The translations under genes were made by a program, and so were the position numbers. Below, in pieces: positions 30,304 through 41,119 of a stretch of DNA of 64,000 nucleotides. The DNA is from Mesostigma viride (lineage: Eukaryota; Streptophyta; Mesostigmatophyceae; Mesostigmatales; Mesostigmataceae). The stretch's first letter is position 1; every line of letters starts with the position of its first letter. The stretch lies in assembly GCA_009746045.1 (NCBI GenBank), contig RPFO01001016.1, positions 1 to 64,000 on the forward strand, given 5' to 3'. The notes below the pieces were generated by a model that searched no databases, was not told where the DNA came from, and worked only from the letters and a program-made list of their open reading frames with translations.

Positions 30304-30379
30304 CATTCACGCCTTAAGTTGGGTTCACGCCTGAAGTTGGGTTGACCAAAAACCTCGAACCCAACTTAAGGCGTGAATG
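30304..30379. repeat. Perfect 22-bp inverted repeat
   Basis: CATTCACGCCTTAAGTTGGGTT at 30304-30325 opposes AACCCAACTTAAGGCGTGAATG at 30358-30379, with a partial internal copy in the loop. It lies 40 bp beyond TTAA element 3. Confidence 0.85.
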
Positions 30380-30399
30380 CCTGTACGGGCGAGCGTCTC

Positions 30400-32260
30400 C
30401 GTCTCAGCCGGGCATCGGCGCCGGGCGTACTTGGTAAATTAACAACAACGATACTACTACATGGCTGGCGAGTGACTTAATAACTGAGGCGCCAGCCGCC
30501 AGGCCGCCAGCCAGCTGAAGCCTGAAAAGTGAAAATGCACACAAGCTGCAGTCTGCACAGTGCACTCTGGTCTCTGGGAGCGGGCCACTTGCCACTTGGC
30601 ACTTGGCGGGGCTCTACGTACATGCACTATGCAGTCAGTAAGTCAGTCAGTCATAGTAGTACTCATAGTAGTTCTAGTACTAGGGAGGCTTGTGGCGGAA
30701 CGCCGGCCGGAAGACCGGCTGACACCGCCAATTGTGGCGTAACCTGTACTAGAGTGAACTTCAGGCACGGCCACCCTGTGGCGAAACGAAACTACAAAGT
30801 AGAACAGCACGGCCAAATTGTGGCTTCTTGGGTGCCCTGTCAAAGTGGGTGGCACCGCCACATTTTGCCAAAAAAAGTGCCACACCGCCACATTTGGCGG
30901 CATATCGCCACTAAAAAAAACACTGGCCTTGACCCCCAAGACGTCCGGCTTTCAAGTTGGAGTGTACCCCCGCGGCATCTAGCAATGCCGACTAGTTTCA
31001 ATTGCGCACCAGTCAAAGTAGTTACCCTTCGCACAAACTCCAGCCACACATTTTCATAACCGCCCTTTTGGCACCGCAGGAACTATTCTGTCTGATTCGG
31101 CCAGATTTCATCCAAGGAATCGGAAAGGAAAAACGGTGGAATCAGAAAAGGAAAACGGTGGAATCATTTTCAGCCTGAACTAGTACAACACTATCGTCCG
31201 TTCAAGTCCGGCCTCACGGCCCATGCGACGCCATGTCGACCCGCCCATGCTTAGCCTTTTTTGCGCTAGACTAAAGAAAAATGGTCCCGTTCTTGCCTAA
31301 GCAAAAAAATGCACCTCAGCACCTGCTAGCCGTGGTAAATTTGCTAGCGATGGCAGTCTGGGAAACTAGTTACTAACCAAACGGCAAATCAATCCAATCT
31401 CACGTTCAAAATGCCGCTTCCGTAGACATGTGTCGACTACTTTGTTTATGCGTGTGATTCAAACAAGCCAATTGTGAATTCCAGATTAGGAGTTAAGGTT
31501 TATGGCTGGCAGGACTGATATATTGCATGACGACACACCCTTTTTTGGCTTGAGACAGAAAGCTGTATATAAATTTCTTTAACATGAGATGTTTGTCATG
31601 TTCATTTTGATTTTAACGCACAGCCCCCCATTCAGCATGTCGAATGGCATGCGCATGTGCTGGCCGGCACTAGCTGCCATGTCGCCGGATCAGACTGGCG
31701 TACAAACCACACAATCTTCTTGTTCACGCATGCTAACCACAACCATCGGTAATAAGCCGACGTTGTGCAGGAATTTTTTTTCATATGCCTTGGTGGACGC
31801 TGCATCCCTGATTCGGCCGTGAAGCTTGTTGTCAGCTAGACGTTAGCAGCTGAGTGCCGGGCCGCCCTATGTGGAATAACTTTCACATTGTCCATCGGCA
31901 TTAAAAGTTGAAAATTCCCTCCGATCGACCATGCCATAACAGGAAAATGCCATCATCTGTTGCAGTCCAGGCTTATATTTGCCACGATGTGGTGTGTGCC
32001 AGTTGTGCCACCTGTAATTTACATTACTAGGCTTGGTGTTCCTAGGGATTCCATTCATGGTGTTCCACGTAGTAGCCATACCAGCATGCCTTGCAGTGTT
32101 CACAATAGATAGCCTGCAGGCCATATCAAACCCAACTCCCAAGTTGTCCAGTAATGCATGTGGTACCAATGAACCTTACCTTGTACAGTAAAATAAGTCA
32201 TGATATTGCATGGTTGATGTTGTGCGCCCGTGCTTTCAATTTGTTAATTTCATAATCCAT
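30400..32260. other. No gene recognised
   Basis: A GCCAC/GTGGC-rich stretch at 30710-30925 makes many short inverted repeats. ORFs at 30529-31059 are compositional and lack domains. 31060-32260 holds no tandem repeat, TIR or convincing ORF. Confidence 0.4.
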
Positions 32261-32267
32261 GTGCCGT

Positions 32268-32405
32268 TCAGGCATGCACGTGTGAAACATCCAGGTATGC
32301 CTGTCATCTCCCCCCCCCCCGTATGATTCAATATCTCAGAGCCCAGATTGTTGTGGCACTGCGATAATGCATTATATAGCGTTGAAGAAAATGTGGGGCA
32401 GGTAT
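32268..32405 (+). repeat. Left copy of a duplicated block flanking the (GGGT)n array
   Basis: GCATGCACGTGTGAAACA...CAGATTGTTGTGGCACTGCGATAATGCA...GTTGAAGAAAATG is echoed at 33624-33770 (GCATGCACGTGTCAAACA...GATTGTTGTGGCACTGCCATCATGCA...GCTGAAGAAAACG) in the same orientation. Confidence 0.8.
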
Positions 32406-32583
32406 TTGTGCAATTAACGTGCCATACGAACATTCCGGACGGTACATTCCCCGGTGATGTCGGGCAGTTGGGGGGTTCGCTTGGTCCCTTGGTTGCTTCC
32501 TCGCTTGGCTGCCACTGCGGGGGTGTAATAAGGACAGGTGCTCAAATGGAGAGACACTAGACGTGCATGCATGTTTGATGGAT

Positions 32584-33402
32584 GGGTGGGTGGGGGTGGG
32601 TGCATGGGTGGGTGGGTGGGTGGGTGGGTGGGTGGGTGGGTGGGTGGGTGGGTGGGTGGGTGGGTGGGTGGGAGGGTGGGTGGGTGGGTGGGTGGGTGGG
32701 TGGGTGGGTGGGTGGGTGGGTGGGTGGGTGGGTGGGTGGGTGGGTGGGTGGGTGGGTGGGTGGGTGGGTGGGTGGGTGGGTGGGTGGGTGGGTGGGTGGG
32801 TGGGTGGGTGGTGGGTGGGTGGGTGGGTGGGTGGGTGGGTGGGTGGGTGGGTGGGTGGGTGGGTGGGTGGGTGGGTGGGTGGGTGGGTGGGTGGGTGGGT
32901 GGGTGCAGGTGGGTGGGTGGGTGCAGGTGGGTGGGTGGGTGCAGGTGGGTGGGTGGGTGCAGGTGGGTGGGTGGGTGCAGGTGGGTGGGTGGGTGGGTGG
33001 GTGGGTGGGTGGGTGGGTGGGTGGGTGGGTGCCAGGGTGGGTGGGTGGGTGGGTGGGTGGGTGGGTGGGTGGGTGGGTGGGTGGGTGGGTGGGTGGGCGG
33101 GCGGGCGGGCGGCGGGCGGGCGGGGGGCGGGCGGGCGGGCGGGCGGCGGGCGGGCGGGCGGGCGGGCGGGCGGGCGGGTGGGTGGGTGGGTGGGTGGGTG
33201 GGTGGGTGGGTGGGTGGGTGGGTGGGTGGGTGGGTGCAGGTGGGTGCCGGGTGGGTGGGTGGGTGGGTGGGTGGGTGGGTGGGTGGGTGGGTGGGTGGGT
33301 GGGTGGGTGGGTGGGTGGGTGGGTGGGTGGGTGGGTGGGTGGGTGGGTGGGTGGGTGGGTGGGTGGGTGGGTGGGTGGGTGGGTGGGTGGGTGGGTGGGT
33401 GG
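32584..33402 (+). repeat. (GGGT)n array, about 820 bp
   Basis: Near-pure GGGT with a GGGC block at 33093-33178 and five copies of a 20-bp unit with GGGTGCAGGTGG at 32903-32985. Every strand-specific GGG repeat makes G-quadruplexes likely. All long Thr/His/Pro and Val/Gly/Trp ORFs here are artefacts. Confidence 0.97.
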
Positions 33403-33405
33403 AGG

Positions 33406-33490
<85 letters not shown>
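33406..33490 (+). repeat. (GA)n microsatellite
   Basis: About 40 GA units directly following the (GGGT)n array, then GTGTGTGTCTGG and further GGGTG variants to 33600. Confidence 0.96.
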
Positions 33491-33497
<7 letters not shown>

Positions 33498-33623
33498 CAT
33501 GTGTGTGTGTCTGGCTGTCTGGGTGGGTGGGTGTGCGTGCTTGGGTGTGTGGGACAGTGTGGATGTGGGTGTGCTTGCTTGCGTGGGTGCGTGAGGGAGG
33601 GAGTGGCTGGGTGAGCGAGTCGA

Positions 33624-33770
33624 GCATGCACGTGTCAAACAGCCAGGACAGCAGGAGGTAGAATTGTCATCCTTTCCCCCCATCATGACAAATCATTGGC
33701 ATGGATTGTTGTGGCACTGCCATCATGCACTACAGCGCTGAAGAAAACGACGATGGGCAAATATATGTGA
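33624..33770 (+). repeat. Right copy of the duplicated block flanking the array
   Basis: Partner of 32268-32405, about 80% identical by eye. The array therefore sits between direct repeats. Confidence 0.8.
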
Positions 33771-33799
33771 AAGCGACACAACATAGCCCATGGCGGTGG

Positions 33800-34905
33800 C
33801 TGCTATCAACAAGCAGCTCTTGCCTCCATGCACAGTCAAACACCTGCATCTTCTTCAATGCAGATTATTGACATCTCTTTTGTATATTATGTACAGATTA
33901 TTTGCATTTGTAATATTATTTGTATACCAATGCAGTTTGCAACATGTAACCAGTGTTGCTAGTAATCTGGTAATGTGAGCCGTGTTGATATCAAAGTGCT
34001 GCGATGCAAGTCATACATCAGAACTAAAGCGGCAACACTGGCTACGGACACAAAGAGTCATACATACGCGCACACGCACACGCACACACACACACACACA
34101 CACCGTGCTTCGTGCATCGCGACCCAGGGCCTGACAAGCTGCGGCCGAGACCAATGCCGAACACACCCATGCTCAGAGCACATTGCGGATGCCAGGCACA
34201 CCGCGTTTGCCATGGAACACATGGGTAGACGCCTCGTTAACGTGACAACGAATGACCCGCTGAGATCCCCACACTTGCGCACGGGAAAGGCGGCACACTT
34301 ACGTTTCATAGATTAGCCGGGGCGAGATAGTAGCTCGTTTGCCTAGCCGTCATTAAGCCTATAGGCGTTCCAAGAAACGCATGAAATTTCTCTACCACTA
34401 CCGGTGGCGCACTATCGGTCTATGATCGCAGAAACTTCTCTTGGCATGACAATGAAAGAAAGTTTTCCTTAAGCCCGACCTCCCCTCCCGCATTCCACTG
34501 GTGATATTACAGCTGTTATAACTCCTGGAGCTAAAAACATGCGGAAAGCATGCTGGGCGAGTCCTGTCAAAATTAAAAACCAACAGACTTGATTGACAGC
34601 GCCGTTTAAACGACAGCAAGAGCTTCCATGCATGCCATCGAACACTGCCCGAGGTTGGTCTAATTTAAAGACTAAGCCTGCCGTCTCAGAAAAAAATGTT
34701 CTACGCTCGGAGTCCACGGAATCAGGAAGTCGACCCGCAGGTGCCGTACAGATCCGGTAGTGACTCGTGAAGTGAAAGATATGGGCAGATTTGGGCAGAT
34801 CGGGTTTGGTCGATCCGGTCCTGGATCAGTCCGTACGCTAAAATTTGCGCGCCGTCCGTTGTACTTGAATTTTCAAGGGAAACGAATGTTGCCTCTTTCG
34901 GTAAT
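33800..34905. other. No gene recognised, CA microsatellite inside
   Basis: A (CA)n tract lies at 34069-34103. Short overlapping ORFs on both strands (33975-34316, 34469-34717) have no domain. Confidence 0.45.
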
Positions 34906-34908
34906 GCA

Positions 34909-34946
34909 ATGTCACGGAGCATTAACCCCGATGGATGGATGGATGA
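34909..34946 (-). mobile_element. LINE-A 3' UTR scrap
   Basis: GTCACGGAGCATTAACCCCG followed by GGAT repeats is the inverse of the LINE-A sequence between the CATC repeat and the stem-loop (13856-13880). Confidence 0.75.
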
Positions 34947-35345
34947 GGCTCCTAGAGGCACTATCCCAGCTAAGCCCCGCGCTTTATTTAATCATGTACA
35001 TGTGTGCCTATGATGTGCCACACTCCAGACGATGCCTAGCCTTATTTAGTAATGTTGTGCCCATGCAGGGAGTCACTCTCTGCTGAGAAGCCATGCCATA
35101 GCTCTTGTATAGCCATGATGATCTTCCCCCTCACAGGCATGCTCCCCCCTACCCGGGCATAGCGTGATAGACCATGAGGGTGCGGGTGCCCGGCCTGGTG
35201 CACCTAGAGCAAGTGTTGTTTACATTCCCACCCTTGCAGGAAGTAGCTTAGAATGTATTATAGGCTCATATGCCCCTTCTCAGGGCTATGTGCTACATAT
35301 ACTCCCAACGGAGTTATGTTCCTAATTAATTAATTAATTAATTAA
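34947..35345 (+). mobile_element. Half-B 3' UTR, truncated copy
   Basis: Matches the inverse of 15190-15560: GAGAAGCCATGCCATAGC, GGGCATAGCGTGATAGACCATG, AGCAAGTGTTGTTTACATTC, stem-loop ACTCCCAACGGAGT at 35301-35314 and an (ATTA)n tail that runs straight into the (GGAT)n array. Confidence 0.88.
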
Positions 35346-35942
35346 TGGATGGATGGATGGATGGATGGATGGATGGATGGATGGATGGATGGATGGATGG
35401 ATGGATGGATGGATGGATGGATGGATGGATGGATGGATGGATGGATGGATGGATGGATGGATGGATGGATGGATGGATGGATGGATGGATGGATGGATGG
35501 ATGGATGGATGGATGGATGGATGGATGGATGGATGGATGGATGGATGGATGGATGGATGGATGGATGGATGGATGGATGGATGGATGGATGGATGGATGG
35601 ATGGATGGATGGATGGATGGATGGATGGATGGATGGATGGATGGGTGGCCGGATGGATGGATGGATGGATGGATGGATGGATGGATGGATGGATGGATGG
35701 ATGGATGGATGGATGGATGGATGGATGGATGGATGGATGGATGGATGGATGGATGGATGGATGGATGGATGGATGGATGGATGGATGGATGGATGGATGG
35801 ATGGATGGATGGATGGATGGATGGATGGATGGATGGATGGATGGATGGATGGATGGATGGATGGATGGATGGATGGATGGATGGATGGATGGATGGATGG
35901 ATGGATGGATGGATGGATGGATGGATGGATGGATGGATGGAT
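35346..35942 (+). repeat. (GGAT)n array, about 149 units
   Basis: Nearly perfect GGAT repeats with one interruption (GGGTGGCC at 35643-35650). (ATTA)n lies on both sides, and the 3' ends of two oppositely oriented retroelements face it. The Met-Asp-Gly-Trp ORFs are artefacts. Confidence 0.97.
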
Positions 35943-36366
35943 TAATTAATTAATTAAACTCGTGCTCCCGTTGGGGAGTCACGGAGCACCGAAGTGCTTT
36001 TAATCCCTGTGTGTGCACTACAGGAGAAAGGGCAGAGACCCCCAGTCTCCTTCATGCCAAAGGCATGCCACAGCTGCAATCGGGCGCGGCTAGCTAAAAG
36101 GACAGGCTAACGATCCGGCAAACTGTGGGTGCAATAAGACCCATGTGAGCATGTCATAGCAAGGAGCGTGGGCAAGTAATCTGAACATAGCCAGGGCGTA
36201 GCATGGCTGTACTAGAACTAGGCTAAGGCTATGGCTGGTTGTGTACCGTGCGTTGGCGGCACGTGACTAGGTTTGTTGGCACAGCTAGGCAAACATTCTA
36301 GGCATGGCTGCCTTAGCGACAGTGACTCCAATGGTTACAAGCTACGGCTATTGCTATTCTAGCCCG
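35943..36366 (-). mobile_element. Half-A 3' UTR, truncated copy
   Basis: (TTAA)n tail, the intact stem-loop GTG-CTCCCGTTGGGGAG-TCAC at 35962-35982, then the same 3' UTR as 18650-19035 (about 97% identical). It ends at GCTATTCTAGCCCGCT, at the half-A stop-codon region. Confidence 0.9.
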
Positions 36367-36373
36367 CTATTCT

Positions 36374-36794
36374 GGATGGATGGATGGATGGATGGATGGA
36401 TGGATGGATGGATGGATGGATGGATGGATGGATGGATGGATGGATGGATGGATGGATGGATGGATGGATGGATGGATGGATGGATGGATGGATGGATGGA
36501 TGGATGGATGGATGGATGGATGGATGGATGGATGGATGGATGGATGGATGGATGGATGGATGGATGGATGGATGGATGGATGGATGGATGGATGGATGGA
36601 TGGATGGATGGATGGATGGATGGATGGATGGATGGATGGATGGATGGATGGATGGATGGATGGATGGATGGATGGATGGATGGATGGATGGATGGATGGA
36701 TGGATGGATGGATGGATGGATGGATGGATGGATGGATGGATGGATGGATGGATGGATGGATGGATGGGTGGATGGATGGATGGATGGATGGGTG
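36374..36794 (+). repeat. (GGAT)n array, about 105 units
   Basis: Joins half-A 3' UTR sequence to LINE-A ORF2 3' UTR sequence exactly where intact LINE-A copies carry a short CATC repeat after TGTTTGCACC. Confidence 0.97.
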
Positions 36795-38290
36795 CAAACA
36801 GTCCTACCGTTCTAATCTATCTACATCAGCTACCTACAACATCTATCTAAACAGCATCACTAACTACAAACATCTATCTAGACAGCATCACGCTACCCTA
36901 GTAGGGGAGCTGTCTGGCGTGCCTCCCGCGGGATTGCACACGCGGGCGCTTCCCCACAGGGGGGGGCTCGTTGTCCTCTATGACCTGGGCCCACTTGGCC
37001 TTGTCCATCATCTTCTTCCAAATCACGGAGAGGCCTACTAGGCCCCCCATGTCCTCTACTAGCTGTTCTTTGAAGGTGCGGGCCTTGCGGCGTCTAACAT
37101 CACGGGGCCCGGCCCACGTCAGGAGGTGCCGGCCAGGCTGAGCTGGTCGCAGTCCCGCGGGGGGTCCACGTGAGGTGTCTACCTGGTTGGTGCGAGCTAG
37201 GTGCCCTACTAGCTGCAGGCGCCGCTGCTTAATGGTGCTGGTGATATATGGCATGCCCTGGTACAGGTCCTCATTGCGGACATGAGCAGCATATGTATCC
37301 TACTCTGAAAATGGATCGTAGCATGTTGGTGACCGCGCCGTCTAGCTTGCGGGCCAGGTCGGCGGTGAGGGTCCACGCCTCGGCCCCATACGTGAGAACA
37401 GGAAGGACGAGGACCTTCAGTGAACAGGTACGTCCTGTTTCTCGATCTTGTCCCAAGGGCTTGCGCCACAGGGCCCGGTACTGGCGTAAAGCGTGCCAGG
37501 CGAGGGAGATGCGATGGTCCACATCAACCTCGCAGCTGGGCAGCAGGCTGCCCAGCAGCTTGACGCGGTCCCGATACAGGACTCGAGAGCCGTCTAGGAG
37601 ATAGAGGGGTGGCGCCGTGAGAGGGTGAGCCCAACCGCCAGGGCCTCTGTCTTCTTGCTGACCTCAAGCCCTACTGCACGGGCCTCGATAGCCAGGCAGT
37701 CAAGCCATGTCTGCACGTGCCCAGTGTCCTTGAAGAGGGTGGTGTCGTCTGCGTAGATGATGTCTGCCAGCCGAATCTCCGTGTCCGCTCCGCCATGCCA
37801 GAATTTGTTGCGGACCTGCAATCCTGGTAACTTCCCTACCCACGATGCGGGCAAATCGCTTGCGCGCCTGAATCATTACGTGTTCGACCACAATAATGAA
37901 CAGGTAGGGCGCCCAGCACGCAGCCCTGCCACACACCCTTCTGTAAAGGGCATGGTGGCGTGGTCCCGTAAGAAGTGCGCACCGAAGTGGTGGACCCTTC
38001 ATACAGGTTGCGGATGACAGCAATAAGGGGGCGGGGGATCCGGAACAACTCGAGTCCTGATGTCCCAAAGCGCAGGCCAGAAAACCGAATCGAAGGCTTT
38101 GATGAAGTCCACCAGCACAAGGTGCAAAGGGGACTCACCAGGCTGAAGGCGTTGCAGTTCCTCCACCAGTCGGCGAGTAGCGAAGAGCGCCTGTACTGTG
38201 TTGCGACCTGAACGGAAGCCGTGCTGAGTCTCGCTGAGGTGACCGTCCAGGGCCGTGCGCAGGCGGATCAGGATGAGCCGCATAATAAGA
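36795..38290 (-). pseudogene. LINE-A ORF2, C-terminal half of reverse transcriptase
   Basis: On the minus strand from 38283: ETQHGFRSGRNTVQALFATR, LHLVLVDFIKAFDSVFW, YEGSTTSVRT, KGVWQGCVLG, then IRLADIIYADDTTLFKD (the YADD catalytic motif), GLEVSKKTEALAVG, AWTLTADLARKLDGAVTNML and the C-terminal GHLARTNQVDTS...[20 protein letters not shown]. It sits in several frames, so it is decayed. N-terminal RT and endonuclease are missing at a truncation near 38290. The 3' UTR runs to 36795. Confidence 0.88.
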
Positions 38291-38294
38291 AGTA

Positions 38295-39040
38295 GTTAGT
38301 TGGTTAATTGCCCAGGGAGTCCGGGGCGCCGGGGTGGCTCAAGCTAGATGCTGCAATGATGAATGCCTGGCTAGCTAGAGGTGTGTGGGTTGGGCACTGA
38401 GGTGGCTGGGTGAAAGGTGAATGCCTGGGTATAAGTGGCTGGCCAAGTAGCTAGGAGCTCAGGCAGTTGGAGAGGGTGGGTGGGTGCAGGGTGTTTCGGG
38501 GTGGCTGGTTATGGTGGGTGGATGAGTGCAAGGGTGGTTGGTTATAGGTGGATGGCCAGGTGGCTGGGTGATTGACAGGATTTGCGGACTTCTCTAAATG
38601 GTCTACTTGTTGATCTTCTAAGTGCGTGACTGAAACACTTGCATGGGTTTGCTCAAGGGTGGTTGGCTAGTTAGTGCTTAATATGATGGTTAGGGATGCG
38701 GGTGGGTGGGTTGGTGGTGGGCCATTGGTGGACTCGGTGGCGGTACGTGGAAGCGTAGGTGATTAGAAGTTTGTGTGTGGGCGAACAGGCCGGTGGGTAG
38801 ATGGGTGGGGAGGCGCATATATGGATGCGTTGATGGGTTTGTGGTTGGGAGGTTGGGATTGACTCACGTATCGCGAGTGAAGGGCTGTGCAGGTTGGGGG
38901 TGAGGTGTGTGTATGGCTGACTGAAAGAATGCATGTGTGCAGGTGGGTGAGTGGGCCGGTGGGTCAGTAGGTATAAGGGTGTGGGGGGAGGGAGTGGTAG
39001 AGTGGGTTAGTGTGAGTGGGTGGGTCAAGAGTGGGAGCGG
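38295..39040 (+). repeat. GGTGGGTG-rich degenerate simple sequence
   Basis: G- and T-rich low-complexity sequence with scattered GGTTGG, GGTGGGTG and TGGATGG words. No ORF with domain. Confidence 0.7.
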
Positions 39041-39041
39041 T

Positions 39042-39111
39042 GCACGTGACTAGGTATGTTGGCACAGCTAGGCAAACATTCTAAGCATGGCTGCCGTAGC
39101 GGCAGTGACTA
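39042..39111 (-). mobile_element. Half-A 3' UTR scrap
   Basis: CACGTGACTAGGTATGTTGG...GCAGTGACT matches 18937-19003 and 36260-36326. Confidence 0.8.
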
Positions 39112-39199
39112 CCTTTATGGATAAATAAAATAGTTAAGCGGCCAGCCGTCACCTACGGGCAGGGAATGCCGTGGGCACCACACATGCTGGTGAAGGTCC

Positions 39200-40045
39200 T
39201 TGATCTGGAAGGCGATCGCACGGAGCGTGACAGCATTGTCGCCTCTCCTTACTACGCACCGGTCGTCGTGGACGAGCCAGTTTTCTAGAGTGACATTAGG
39301 TGGCGGCAGCGCAGGGATGACGGTCCCCATTTCTGATGTACACCTGCAGCGCTGGACAGTGGGCGGTACGGCAGAGGTGCACCAGCCTGAGCTGATCAGT
39401 ACCGGCAAACTGTCAGCTGCCACGGTGGCGGCGTTGAAAGAGCACCCGCAGATTGACTTTGAGCATTACAAGACTGCTGCACCGCCACCAGGGCAGCAGC
39501 AAAGGATGACTGCAATGCCTACTTTGCCGAGCGTGGAGCACGTGCGCTTATCGGGATGCGCCTGTGTGCCCTGTTTCCGGGGACAGCGAGGAAGAGGGAG
39601 CGCTTCCATGGCTGGGTCACTAAGGTTCAGGAAAGGGGAGGTCACCTGCTCATCAAGGCGATGTGGGCTGATATGGGCAGTATGAGGACTATCATGCCCT
39701 GGCGGAGGTGACGCAGCTAGTTCGTGTGCGGCTGGCCACACCCAGTCGAGGCATTTGGCCGCGCTCGCTTCTTTCCACAGGAGCTAGGCTGGCACCGTGA
39801 ACGCAGGTGATGGCACCCACACAGACGATGCCGTCCCTGCTGTGCACAGTGACAGTGAAGGCGGGGAGGAGGAGGAAGAGGGAGAGGAAGATCGAGGGGG
39901 AGGAAGAGGGGGAGGAGGAGGGGGAGGAGGAGGGAGAGGGGGAGGGAGAGGGGGAGGGAGAATGGGAGGGGGAGGGGGAGGAGGAAGAGGGAGAGGGAGA
40001 GGGAGAGGAGGATGCGGAATGGGAGCCGGGGATGACTGGTAGATG
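39200..40045 (+). other. Possible decayed coding region, unassigned
   Basis: A 161-codon ORF at 39200-39685 and a following Glu/Gly-rich stretch (39797-40046, GGGGAG repeats) might be remnants of one gene ending in an acidic tail. No domain is recognised and the opposite strand is also open. Confidence 0.3.
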
Positions 40046-40059
40046 AGACGGTGCCATCT

Positions 40060-41080
40060 ACCGGCGCATGGAATGAAGTGGTAGACAAGTTTACTCATGG
40101 TTATCGGCAAGTAGAGCATGCACGCCTGGCCTAGTTGCATTTAAATCAATGAGTTGAGTTTGGAGAGGCTGCACTTTGGATGAAGAATGTGTTAGCATGG
40201 CCAAACTTTTATGGCTTGTAGCCAAATCCTCTTGGGGTATGTGCACAGTGTACTAGCGGTGTGCAATTGCGAGGATTCCTGTCTTGTAGCGATGTGGCCT
40301 CTCACCCTGTAGCCTGGTAGATGTGTTGGCATGCAGCCACCCATCATTGGTCATCCGATCTGGTGTGATTTGCATTTGCACACCTTGTATTAATATTGCC
40401 CGGCAAGCAATGTTATTCTACTAAGCTATACTTGGCTTGTAGAGATTCTACTTCCGGTTACTACTACAATCCAGAAACGGGTTCATTCTGATGAGTATTG
40501 TATTCGAGATATGAGCAAGATACTGTTCTGCTACATTCTACTTGGATTCCGTTATTCTACGGTGGTTCTTCAAGTGACGCGTGGCATACGACGTCTTGTC
40601 AACAGTGTACGATAGGACATTTAGTCTCCGACACTGCGGTCTATTCAATGCTATTGATTACATAGACGTAACAAATGAATAGTGACAGGACTTGTGCGAC
40701 AGACTGGACATTGATGTGACTATTTATGGATAACGAGCCGAGATCTGCTGGTCCAGAGTGAAGGACTGCAATATTGTGAGATGATCGATCTGTCCTTAGT
40801 TTCAGTCCGTCTGGATGTGACTGCGTCACAGTTAGTATGTAACGAGCAGGGCGCTGCCACTTGGTAGCACCACTTTCCCTGCACCTGTGTCCTCGCACCT
40901 TCGGCGACGGTTCTCACGTGCCTCATGCATTCTGTGCTGGTATTTATAACCAGCAACGTAAACCTATTGATTAATATATAACTACTTCCTCTGTAGATAC
41001 TAATCAGCGCAGGCTGAATTACCACAGTTCAGCCATGTGCAGTTTCTTTAACGACTGACATGGGACCATATCCAAAGTTG
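40060..41080. other. No feature recognised
   Basis: AT-rich sequence with only short overlapping ORFs and no tandem or terminal repeat I could identify. Confidence 0.4.
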
Positions 41081-41087
41081 GTGGACA

Positions 41088-41119
41088 TGAGGTGTTGCGC
41101 TGGATTAGGACAAATTGCG
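41088..41119 (+). repeat. 32-bp repeat, inverse copy at 45207-45238
   Basis: GAGGTGTTGCGCTGGATTAG plus GACAAATTGCG is present in exact inverse orientation at 45207-45238. The pair brackets the PHD-like gene. Neighbouring words (CATCAGAAGTGTCCTAAAT) also recur at the right side but not in mirror order. Confidence 0.75.

Noticed and set aside
30529-31059. 176-codon ORF
   Set aside because: Composition follows GCCAC-rich short inverted repeats and the opposite strand is equally open.
32584-33402. Telomeric or interstitial telomere repeat
   Set aside because: The unit is GGGT, not the TTTAGGG or TTAGGG types known from plants, algae and animals.
32328-33686. Long ORFs of THPP, GWVGG and similar repeats on both strands
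   Set aside because: They are translations of the (GGGT)n and (GA)n microsatellites; every frame is open because the repeat lacks stop codons.
35345-37041. Long MDGW and HPSI repeat ORFs
   Set aside because: Translations of the (GGAT)n arrays, open in several frames.
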